Below are positions 1-5,325 of a stretch of DNA of 5,325 nt, piece by piece. Under the pieces are notes generated by a model that saw only the letters and a list, made by a program, of their open reading frames with translations, was not told the DNA's origin and did no database searches. Position 1 is the first letter of the stretch. The number at the start of each line of letters is the position of its first letter. Position numbers and translations under genes: made by a program. Source of the stretch: Micrococcaceae bacterium (GTDB lineage: Bacteria > Actinomycetota > Actinomycetes > Actinomycetales > Micrococcaceae); contig DNHA01000319.1 in the NCBI GenBank assembly GCA_003486025.1, positions 1 to 5,325 on the forward strand, given 5' to 3'.

Positions 1-391
1 CGCGGTTGACCCCTTCGATGCTCAGCAGCAACCCGTGTACGCGAAAAAGCTCTTCGGCGTTGGCGGCTGCCGCGCGCACCAGAATATCCGCCGAACCGGT
101 TAGTCCATGGGCCTCCAGCACCTCGGGGATCTGCTCCAGCTTTGTGGCAATCTCCTCCAGGTGGCGTTGATCGACATGCAGTTCGATAAAGGACAGCAGT
201 CCAAATCCAAGGGCGGTCGGCGCGATGCGTCGATCAATGGGGGATAAGACCTCCACCTCCAGGCGATTGAGCCTTGACTGCACGGTATTTCTGCCCAAGC
301 CAAGAGCTGTTGCCAGAGACGAAGCGGTTCTTCGGGTGAGCTTTGACAGCGAGAGCAGGATTCGCCGGTCTGTGGTGTCTAAAGGTTGCAT
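1..391 (-). CDS. Lrp/AsnC-family transcriptional regulator (C-terminus cut by window edge)
   Basis: This is a DNA-binding regulator of the leucine-responsive/AsnC family, probably controlling the divergent dehydrogenase operon. Translation from the ATG at 391-389 stays open for 130 codons to the edge; the family is usually about 150 residues, so roughly 20 are missing. Residues 4-50 form the N-terminal winged helix-turn-helix (LDTTDRRILL at 4-13, then ALGLGRNTVQSRLNRLE at 29-45). A linker strand (IDRRIAPTALGF) follows at 52-63. The RAM ligand-sensing/oligomerisation domain runs from about 66, with TGSADILVR at 98-106 and the start of the IEGVNR segment at 125-130. No Shine-Dalgarno sequence precedes the ATG. 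An in-frame GTG lies three codons upstream (400-398), so the start could be there, or the mRNA could be leaderless. Divergent pairing with E1/E2 genes resembles Pseudomonas BkdR, a known Lrp-type activator of bkd genes; equivalence here is inferred. Confidence 0.9.
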   Translation of the reverse strand, partial: MQPLDTTDRRILLSLSKLTRRTASSLATALGLGRNTVQSRLNRLEVEVLSPIDRRIAPTALGFGLLSFIELHVDQRHLEEIATKLEQIPEVLEAHGLTGSADILVRAAAANAEELFRVHGLLLSIEGVNR

Positions 392-404
392 AATGCGCAC
401 ATTA
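391..404. promoter_or_regulatory. 14-bp dyad overlapping the regulator's start (candidate autoregulatory operator)
   Basis: TAATG-cgca-CATTA has perfect 5-bp arms around a 4-bp centre. It ends on the first base of the regulator's ATG and overlaps the candidate -10. Lrp-family dimers bind short dyads of about this length and often repress their own gene. Binding by this protein is inferred. Confidence 0.45.
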
Positions 405-407
405 GCA
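399..407 (-). promoter_or_regulatory. Candidate extended -10 of the Lrp-type gene
   Basis: On the minus strand TGCTAATGT reads as an extended -10 (TG-n-hexamer). Seven bases separate the hexamer from the A of the ATG at 391, so transcription from this element would start at or next to the start codon. That agrees with the absence of a ribosome site and suggests a leaderless mRNA. No convincing -35 is visible, and the hexamer matches TATAAT at only three positions. Confidence 0.3.
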
Positions 408-413
408 CCGACG

Positions 414-427
414 TATCCGGCAGGATA
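414..427. promoter_or_regulatory. Second 14-bp dyad, same 5-4-5 architecture
   Basis: TATCC-ggca-GGATA has perfect 5-bp arms and a 4-bp centre, like the dyad at 391-404. The two centres are 23 bp apart, close to two helical turns, so they lie on about the same face of the DNA. This could be a second dimer site for the Lrp-type regulator. The arm sequences differ between the two dyads, which weakens the case. Confidence 0.3.
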
Positions 428-457
428 GTGCGTTTTGCTTTATTTCCTTTCTTGCCA

Positions 458-486
458 TTGTGCAACTTGCGCCATGTGAGTAGCAT
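458..486 (+). promoter_or_regulatory. Candidate promoter of the E1/E2 operon
   Basis: TTGTGC (458-463) and TAGCAT (481-486) are separated by 17 bp, the ideal spacer, and would give a start near 493 and a leader of about 50 bases. Each hexamer is only a partial match (3/6 and 4/6). The -35 overlaps the small palindrome TTGTGCAA, and the -10 lies inside the CRP-type dyad at 475-490, which would imply repression at that dyad if this promoter is real. Confidence 0.25.
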
Positions 487-490
487 CACA
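475..490. promoter_or_regulatory. Perfect CRP/GlxR-type operator (TGTGA-N6-TCACA)
   Basis: TGTGA at 475-479 and TCACA at 486-490 are perfect inverted arms with a 6-bp spacer. This is the consensus recognised by E. coli CRP, corynebacterial GlxR and mycobacterial Crp. Its centre is 61.5 bp before the E1-alpha start codon and about 91 bp from the regulator's start codon, so either or both genes may respond. All ten consensus positions match, and the site lies in an intergenic region. No CRP gene is in the window. Confidence 0.65.
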
Positions 491-543
491 GGTAAGTGAT
501 TGCGCTGAACTAGCCGGTCACCACTGACTACGCGAGAGTAAGG

Positions 544-1662
544 ATGCCGATCGTGTCCACCCAGCACATCGACGTAGCCGCCGGATGCCTACCCACGCAC
601 CAGCTGCTCAACGTTTCTGGAGAACGAACTCCGGACGAAGAACTAGATCACCATCTGACCGGGCTCACCGAACAAGACCTGGCGGATTTCCTGCGCGACA
701 TGGTTGTGCTGCGCCGCCTGGATAATGAAGCCACCGCGCTGCAACGCCAAGGGCAGCTAGGCCTCTGGGCCCCTCTGCTGGGCCAGGAAGCAGCCCAAAT
801 CGGATCGGTGCGCGCCACCGAGAACACCGACTTCATTTTCCCCTCATACCGCGAACACGGAGTTGCCTGGGCCCGAGGAGTCAAAGCCGAGGATCTGCTC
901 AGCGTCTGGCGCGGTGCCACGGCCAGTGGCTGGGACCCTCATGAGGTAAATATTGCTTGCCAGCAGATTGTCATCGGATCCCAGGCATTGCACGCCGCCG
1001 GATATGGCATGGGCATCAAATTTGATGGTGGCAAAGAAGTTGCCGTGGCTTACTTCGGGGACGGGGCAACCAGCCAGGGCGACGTCAACGAAGCGCTGGT
1101 CTTCGCCGCTAGCTATCAGGCGCCGGTGCTGTTCTTCTGCCAGAACAACCAGTGGGCCATCTCCGAGCCGGTCGGCTTGCAAAGCCGCACGCAGATCGCT
1201 GACCGAGCCAGTGGATTCGGGGTCAAAACCTGGCGGGTGGACGGCAATGACGTACTCGCGGTTTATGCGGCGACCAAGGCCGCATTGGCACATGCTCGGC
1301 ACGGACTGGGTCCAACCTTCATCGAGGCAGTGACCTATCGGATGGGTTCGCATACTACCGCCGATGATCCCACTCGCTACCGGAAGAATGAGCAGGTCGA
1401 ACAGTGGCGTGCCAAGGATCCTATTGATCGATTGGTCAACCACCTGACGGTGCTCGGCGCAGATGTGCAGTCCTACCAGCAGCGAGCCCAGAATGCAGCG
1501 GACAAACTCGCTGCCGAGCTGCGCGAGGCAATCACCACGATGCCCGATCCCGAACCGCATGAACTTTTTGACCATGTGTATGCCGAAGAACATGAACCAA
1601 GCCGCAGGGAGCGGGACACCTACCTGCAGTATCTGGCCAACTTCCAGGATGGTGGACTATGA
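544..1662 (+). CDS. bkdA: 2-oxoacid dehydrogenase E1 alpha subunit (branched-chain type; often labelled PdhA)
   Basis: This is the thiamine-diphosphate-binding half of the E1 heterotetramer, which decarboxylates the 2-oxoacid and starts acyl transfer to E2. The 372 residues match the family length. After an unconserved N-terminus of about 45 residues come FPSYREHG (99-106), a region ending IGSQALHAAGYG (144-155), and the thiamine diphosphate/metal motif running from GDG (172-174) to NN (201-202). The active-site loop is YRMGSHTTADDPTRYR (265-280). H270 aligns with the loop histidine, and T271 occupies the place of the serine phosphorylated in mitochondrial E1-alpha. ATG 544 is the first possible start, because an in-frame TAG lies at 511-513 with no start codon between. 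A weak GAGAG sits at 534-538. The stop overlaps the E1-beta start (ATGA). Pyruvate or acetoin dehydrogenase are alternatives, but the E1-beta style and the Lrp-type neighbour favour branched-chain substrates. Confidence 0.93.
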   Translation: MPIVSTQHIDVAAGCLPTHQLLNVSGERTPDEELDHHLTGLTEQDLADFLRDMVVLRRLDNEATALQRQGQLGLWAPLLGQEAAQIGSVRATENTDFIFPSYREHGVAWARGVKAEDLLSVWRGATASGWDPHEVNIACQQIVIGSQALHAAGYGMGIKFDGGKEVAVAYFGDGATSQGDVNEALVFAASYQAPVLFFCQNNQWAISEPVGLQSRTQIADRASGFGVKTWRVDGNDVLAVYAATKAALAHARHGLGPTFIEAVTYRMGSHTTADDPTRYRKNEQVEQWRAKDPIDRLVNHLTVLGADVQSYQQRAQNAADKLAAELREAITTMPDPEPHELFDHVYAEEHEPSRRERDTYLQYLANFQDGGL

Positions 1663-2660
1663 GCGTTTCAATGATGAAGGCGCTGAACCAGTCCTTGCGT
1701 GACGCATTGACCGAAGACGAAAAGGTCATACTGCTCGGCGAAGACATTGGCACCCTCGGCGGCGTATTCCGTATTACCGACGGGCTGAAAGCCGAATTCG
1801 GTGAGCATCGGGTGGTTGACACACCACTTGCCGAGTCCGGGATCGTCGGTAGCGCCATCGGTTTGGCCTACCGCGGTTACCGTCCAGTGGTGGAGATCCA
1901 ATTCGATGGATTCACCTACCCCGCCTTTGACCAGCTGGTTTCACAACTGGCAAAGATGCACTTCCGTTCCCGTGGCCGGGTGAAAATGCCGGTGACCGTG
2001 CGTATTCCATATGGCGGCGGAATCGGCTCACCGGAACACCACTCGGAATCTCCGGAGGCCTATTTCTCCCACACCGCGGGATTGCGGGTTTTTGCACCCT
2101 CCAGCGTGGAAGATGCCTATGTGATGTTGCGTCAGGCGATCGCTTGCGACGATCCGGTGATCTTCTTTGAACCCAAACGCCGGTATCACGAAAAAGCGGA
2201 CATTGAGCTAAGCACCCCAGAGCAGACCGGTTCACCCAAGGCAAAGGTGCTCCATCAAGGAAACGACGTGACGGTGGTGGGATATGGCCCCACCGTTTAT
2301 ACCCTCAATGATGCGGTGCTGGCAGCCGAAGACGAAGGCGTGAGCCTGGAGGTCATTGACCTACGCTGCCTGGATCCGTTGGACCTGGACACGGTCGCCG
2401 AATCGGTCAAGCACACCGGAAAACTTGTGGTGGTCCATGAAGCGAGCAGGACCTCAGGAATCGGTGCGGAGATCTGCGCTCAGATCACCGAGACCTGTTT
2501 CGACTATCTGGAGCATGCACCATTGCGCGTGACTGGATTTGATATTCCGTATCCACCTTCACGGCTCGAATCCCATCATTTGCCAGACCTGGACAAAGTG
2601 ATGCATGCCGTGGACACGGTCATGCGCCGCAACGAGACACACGCCGGAGGTGCCAAGTGA
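1659..2660 (+). CDS. bkdB: 2-oxoacid dehydrogenase E1 beta subunit (branched-chain type; often labelled PdhB)
   Basis: This is the partner of E1-alpha; together they form the alpha2beta2 enzyme with the active site at the interface. The 333 residues match the family. LLGEDIG (25-31) and DTPLAESGIVGSAIGLA (54-70) form the N-terminal pyrimidine-binding domain, and E59 is the conserved glutamate that activates thiamine diphosphate. EIQFDGFTYPAFDQL (79-93) and GIGSPEHHSESPEAYF (121-136) follow; H128 is the expected catalytic histidine. The C-terminal transketolase-like domain begins near 195 (KAKVLHQGNDVTVVGYG) and includes VIDLRCLDPLDLDTV. The EIQFDGF and HHSESPEA segments resemble the mycobacterial BkdB type. 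The start overlaps the E1-alpha stop by four bases, with AGG/GGTGG at 1646-1655 as ribosome site, so the two genes are translationally coupled. In-frame ATGs at 1671 and 1674 are possible but less likely starts. Confidence 0.93.
   Translation: MSVSMMKALNQSLRDALTEDEKVILLGEDIGTLGGVFRITDGLKAEFGEHRVVDTPLAESGIVGSAIGLAYRGYRPVVEIQFDGFTYPAFDQLVSQLAKMHFRSRGRVKMPVTVRIPYGGGIGSPEHHSESPEAYFSHTAGLRVFAPSSVEDAYVMLRQAIACDDPVIFFEPKRRYHEKADIELSTPEQTGSPKAKVLHQGNDVTVVGYGPTVYTLNDAVLAAEDEGVSLEVIDLRCLDPLDLDTVAESVKHTGKLVVVHEASRTSGIGAEICAQITETCFDYLEHAPLRVTGFDIPYPPSRLESHHLPDLDKVMHAVDTVMRRNETHAGGAK
2646..2650 (+). promoter_or_regulatory. Shine-Dalgarno of the E2 gene, inside the end of the E1-beta gene
   Basis: GGAGG lies six bases before a GTG (2657) and nine before an ATG (2660). 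Both starts are in the same frame, so spacing alone does not separate them. I favour the ATG on codon preference; the choice changes the protein by one residue. Confidence 0.7.
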
Positions 2661-4000
2661 TGGCTCCCAATACTTTCAAGTTGCCAGACCTCGGTGAAGG
2701 GCTCACCGAGTCCGAAGTTTTGAACTGGAAAATTCAGGTAGGCGAGCATGTCGCGCTGAACCAGATCATCGCCGAGGTGGAAACCGCGAAGGCAGTCGTT
2801 GAGCTGCCCTCGCCATTTGCCGGAATTGTGCAGAAGCTGCATGCCTCCGCCGGCGAGGTAGTCCCCGTGGGCGGACCACTGGTGACCTTTGGAGATGAGG
2901 CAGCAGAATCTGATACCGGGAATCCACGCGGAGAAAGCGGCGACGCGGGATCCGGGGACCGGACTCCGACCCTGGTTGGCTATGGCGCTCCTGCAACCAG
3001 TGGACATCGCCCGGCTCGCCGTGGACGCGCGTCGCAGAACCAGCCTTCGGCTACCGTACTGCCAGCGGCAACGCCCCAGGCATCGGCTCACAACTCACAG
3101 GCCGAGGATAGCGGCGCTCGCCGAACCGCCACTCGCAGCACACCGCCGGTGCGCAAGCTGGCCCGGGATCATGGCATCGAGATTTCCTCGGTGCGCGGAA
3201 CCGGTGCCGACGGCGCGGTGCTGCGTGCCGATATTGAGGCCCTGATTGGTGCTCCGCAGCAGGACACGCAGCCAGAGCCTGCAACGACGGGAACAGTGGC
3301 GGGCGACCGCCGGGTAAAGATCAGTGCGGTGCGCCGCGCGACGGCTAAGGCCATGGTCGACTCGGCTTTCACCGCCCCGCACGCCACCGAATTCCTTACC
3401 GTGGATCTGACCGAGTCGATGCAGCTTGTCGAGAAGCTGCGCAAGCATCCGTTGCTCAAGGACGTGAAGCTCAACATCACGACACTGACTTCGTTGATCG
3501 TCACCCGTTTGCTGGGTACCTACCGCGCGCTGAACTCGCGGTGGGATGCGGCAAATGACGAAATCGTTGAGTTCGGCTCGGTGCATTTGGGTATGGCTGT
3601 GGCCAGTGATCGTGGACTGCTGGTGCCGGTGGTCAAAGATGCGCAGTCAAAGTCGTTGCGTGATTTAGCCGAAGAGCTCACGCAAATCATTGAATTGGGC
3701 AGGGCAGGGAAGCTCTCGCCGGCGCAACTTAGCGGTGGAACGTTCTCGATTACGAACGTTGGAGTGTTTGGCGTGGACGCCGGCACCCCGATTCTTCCTC
3801 CGGGCCAGTCCGGAATTCTTGCCCTTGGACAGGTCAAGCGCCGTCCGTGGGAGTTCGAGGATCAAGTGGCCTTGCGTCACACCTCAACGTTGGCGCTGTC
3901 CTTCGATCATCGCGTTGTCGATGGCAAGGAAGCTAGCGAGTTCCTTGCTGGCGTCGGCGCAGTGCTGGAGGACCCTGGGATGATGAATATTTTTATTTGA
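2660..4000 (+). CDS. bkdC: Dihydrolipoamide acyltransferase (E2) of the 2-oxoacid dehydrogenase complex
   Basis: E2 forms the core of the complex and moves the acyl group from lipoyl-lysine to CoA. It has 446 residues from ATG 2660 (447 from GTG 2657). Domain order: one lipoyl domain (about 3-79, lipoylated K44 within ETAKAVVELPSPF); an Ala/Ser/Thr/Gly-rich, Arg-containing linker with LVGYG at 105-109; a peripheral-subunit-binding domain (162-196, PPVRKLARDHGIEISSVRGTGADGAVLRADIEALI in two parts around GTG); a second short linker; and the catalytic acyltransferase domain (about 218-446). SFDHRVVDG near the C-terminus carries the catalytic H417 and D421 of the HxxxDG motif. The start overlaps the E1-beta stop (TGATG), so all three genes are coupled. 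No E3 gene follows, so dihydrolipoamide dehydrogenase must be encoded elsewhere. Acyl specificity (branched-chain or acetyl) cannot be read from the motifs. Confidence 0.93.
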   Translation: MAPNTFKLPDLGEGLTESEVLNWKIQVGEHVALNQIIAEVETAKAVVELPSPFAGIVQKLHASAGEVVPVGGPLVTFGDEAAESDTGNPRGESGDAGSGDRTPTLVGYGAPATSGHRPARRGRASQNQPSATVLPAATPQASAHNSQAEDSGARRTATRSTPPVRKLARDHGIEISSVRGTGADGAVLRADIEALIGAPQQDTQPEPATTGTVAGDRRVKISAVRRATAKAMVDSAFTAPHATEFLTVDLTESMQLVEKLRKHPLLKDVKLNITTLTSLIVTRLLGTYRALNSRWDAANDEIVEFGSVHLGMAVASDRGLLVPVVKDAQSKSLRDLAEELTQIIELGRAGKLSPAQLSGGTFSITNVGVFGVDAGTPILPPGQSGILALGQVKRRPWEFEDQVALRHTSTLALSFDHRVVDGKEASEFLAGVGAVLEDPGMMNIFI

Positions 4001-4122
4001 TTCCATGGTTGCTTCATGTCTTGAAAATTAGAATATCTGGTTGATCAGATCGACCTCAAGTACTACTTTCATATTTATTCATTGGTTGTTTCGCAATATT
4101 TGATGTAATCTCGTTCACTACG

Positions 4123-4131
4123 TGCTATAGC
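4123..4131 (+). promoter_or_regulatory. Candidate extended -10 of the solute-binding protein gene
   Basis: TGCTATAGC fits an extended -10 (TG-n-TATAGC, 4/6 to TATAAT) and would start transcription near 4138, giving a leader of about 60 bases. A partial -35, TTGATG at 4100-4105, sits 20 bp upstream, which is too far for a strong match. The region includes the palindrome GCTATAGC. Confidence 0.35.
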
Positions 4132-4184
4132 TCACTTTCGAGGCGCACGGCATCTGTGAATTGCAGAAGCAGCAACGAACTTTT

Positions 4185-4190
4185 GAGGAG
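4185..4190 (+). promoter_or_regulatory. Strong Shine-Dalgarno of the solute-binding protein gene
   Basis: GAGGAG lies seven bases before the ATG at 4198. It fixes the start, which is also the one that gives a proper lipoprotein signal. It is the strongest ribosome site in the window and suits a highly expressed surface protein. Confidence 0.85.
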
Positions 4191-4197
4191 AAGAAAG

Positions 4198-5325
4198 ATG
4201 CGATACTCGCACGCATCGAAGGCGCTGGTTTTGTCCGCTGCCTTGGCATTGACACTAACCGCCTGTGGCGGAGGGACCCCGGAGGAATCTGCCAACGGCG
4301 GTTCCGAGGGCGATGCCACCAAGGTCATCACCGCTAACACCACCGAACCACAGAACGGCCTATTGCCGGCAAACACCAACGAAGTTGGTGGCGGCCGTGT
4401 GATGGACCTGATCTTCACCGGGCTGGTCAGCTATGACGCCAAGGGCAAGCCTGTTAATGAGATCGCGGAATCGATTGAAACAACAGATTCCCAGAACTAC
4501 ACCATCAAGCTCGTTCCAGGTCACACCTTCTCCGACGGCTCCCCAGTCACCGCTGCTTCATTCGTAGATGCCTGGAACTTCGGTGCAGCCGCTAAGAACG
4601 CGCAGTTGAACTCCTACTTCTTCGAATCCATCAAGGGTTACAAAGAAGTCAGCGCTGAGAATGCGAAGACCGAGAAGATGGAAGGGTTGAAGATTGTCGA
4701 TGACAATACCTTCACCGTTGAACTGAGCCAGCCGGAGTCTGACTTCCCGCTGCGTCTTGGCTACACCGCCTTCATGCCGCTTCCAGAAGCAGCCTTCAAA
4801 GATCCAAAGGCCTACGGCGAAGCACCTGTCAGCAACGGACCATACAAGTTGGCGGAGTGGAACCACGACGTCAACCTGAAGCTCGAAGTCAACGAATCCT
4901 ACGAGGGACCACGTAAGGCCGCTAACGGCGGTATCGACTTCAAGGTCTACCAGTCCACGGAGTCCGCATACCAGGACATCATGGCCGGCAACTTGGACGT
5001 ACTGGACCAGATCCCACCATCAGCACTGGCCAACTACCAGTCCGATCTGGGTGACCGTTCGGTCAACGCACCTTACGCAGGTAACGCAACCATCACCATC
5101 TCCGGCTACTTGGATCACTTCAAGCAGGGCGAAGAAGGCAACCTGCGTCGTGCAGCGATCTCTCGCTCCATTGACCGTCAGCAGATCATCGACAAGGTGT
5201 ACTTCGGCGGCAAGGTCAAGGCCGAAGAATTCACCGCACCGGTGCTCGAAGGCTACAGTGCCGATATCCCGGGCAGTGAAGTTCTCGACTTCGATGCCGA
5301 TGCAGCCAAAAAGCTGTGGGATGAA
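4198..5325 (+). CDS. Peptide/oligopeptide ABC transporter substrate-binding lipoprotein (family 5, OppA/DppA-like), 3' end cut by window edge
   Basis: This is the extracytoplasmic receptor of an ABC importer, anchored to the membrane by lipid, that captures peptides and hands them to a permease. The frame is open for 376 codons to the edge; full members have about 500-560 residues. Residues 1-22 are a signal peptide with a basic start (R2, K8), a hydrophobic core and the lipobox LTAC, so C23 becomes the lipidated N-terminus. A Gly/Ser/Glu-rich tether (24-40) follows. The family 5 fold is marked by the segment from V68 to L76 (VMDLIFTGL), LVPGHTFSDGSPVTAASF (105-122), VSNGPYKLAEW (211-221), and LRRAAISRSIDRQQI (316-330). 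The overall style is OppA-like. Codon use leans on few preferred C-ending codons, consistent with high expression. Permease and ATPase genes would be expected downstream. The exact ligand (di-, oligopeptide or other) cannot be told. Confidence 0.92.
   Translation, partial: MRYSHASKALVLSAALALTLTACGGGTPEESANGGSEGDATKVITANTTEPQNGLLPANTNEVGGGRVMDLIFTGLVSYDAKGKPVNEIAESIETTDSQNYTIKLVPGHTFSDGSPVTAASFVDAWNFGAAAKNAQLNSYFFESIKGYKEVSAENAKTEKMEGLKIVDDNTFTVELSQPESDFPLRLGYTAFMPLPEAAFKDPKAYGEAPVSNGPYKLAEWNHDVNLKLEVNESYEGPRKAANGGIDFKVYQSTESAYQDIMAGNLDVLDQIPPSALANYQSDLGDRSVNAPYAGNATITISGYLDHFKQGEEGNLRRAAISRSIDRQQIIDKVYFGGKVKAEEFTAPVLEGYSADIPGSEVLDFDADAAKKLWDE

Larger units (their letters stand above)
4001..4197. 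other. A+T-rich gap between the E2 gene and the transporter gene
   Basis: By hand count about 36% G+C over 4001-4140, well below the flanking genes. It holds only weak hairpins (arms of 5-6 bp at 4035-4055, not followed by a T-run), so no intrinsic terminator can be called for the operon. It also holds a candidate promoter and the ribosome site of the next gene. Confidence 0.6.

Noticed and set aside
225..428. Small plus-strand frame opposite the Lrp-type gene
   Set aside because: It is antisense to the conserved helix-turn-helix coding region and has no domain, no ribosome site and an unlikely composition.
517..528. GTCA-ccac-TGAC inverted repeat just upstream of the E1-alpha start
   Set aside because: The arms are only 4 bp, do not extend, and resemble no known operator here. 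A repeat of this size is expected by chance.
475..544. Class I activation geometry: the CRP-type site is centred at -61.5 if the operon mRNA began at the A of ATG 544
   Set aside because: The distance fits exactly, but no -10-like sequence lies at 532-537 (GCGAGA), so a leaderless start there is not supported by the sequence.
844..1593. 249-codon open frame on the minus strand inside the E1-alpha gene
   Set aside because: It lies wholly antisense to a gene with intact catalytic motifs. Its product shows no recognisable domain, and long antisense frames are common opposite G+C-rich genes.
2576..3091. 171-codon minus-strand frame across the E1-beta/E2 junction
   Set aside because: It is a shadow of two conserved coding frames, with a low-complexity product and no ribosome site or family resemblance.
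4035..4055. Possible intrinsic terminator after the E2 gene
   Set aside because: Two mutually exclusive weak stems (ATCTG/CAGAT and GGTTGA/TCGACC with a wobble pair) are present, but no G+C-rich stem and no T-run follow. Termination may be factor-dependent or further on.

Overview
The window holds an ordinary, well-preserved catabolic operon of a Gram-positive actinobacterium. The evidence is G+C-rich codon use, strong purine-rich ribosome sites, a lipoprotein signal, and E1/E2 sequences of the mycobacterial/Micrococcaceae type. My best guess is a member of the Micrococcaceae (Arthrobacter/Glutamicibacter-like). This comes from protein style alone and is not proven.

Layout. Bases 1-391 (minus strand) carry the first 130 codons of an Lrp/AsnC-family transcription regulator, cut by the left edge. 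Bases 392-543 are a divergent promoter region rich in dyad symmetries. They include a perfect TGTGA-N6-TCACA site of the CRP/GlxR kind and two 14-bp dyads (5-4-5 architecture) next to the regulator's start. Bases 544-4000 (plus strand) encode three tightly coupled genes: the E1-alpha, E1-beta and E2 subunits of a 2-oxoacid dehydrogenase complex. It is most likely the branched-chain 2-oxoacid dehydrogenase, although such genes are often labelled pdhABC. Bases 4001-4197 are an A+T-rich gap with a candidate promoter. From 4198 to the right edge runs the first 376 codons of a secreted lipoprotein, the solute-binding subunit of a peptide/oligopeptide ABC importer (family 5).

How it fits together. 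E1 (alpha2beta2, thiamine diphosphate) decarboxylates a branched 2-oxoacid and passes the acyl group to the lipoyl-lysine of E2, which transfers it to CoA. The E3 needed to reoxidise the lipoyl group is not in the window and must come from elsewhere. The divergent Lrp-type gene is the natural candidate local regulator, as with BkdR of Pseudomonas putida. The CRP-type site suggests additional cAMP-dependent control. A peptide importer next door would supply amino acids, but it has its own leader and ribosome site and is probably a separate transcription unit.

I see no mobile element, CRISPR array, RNA gene or clearly novel system. The interesting part is the regulatory architecture of the 150-bp divergent region.
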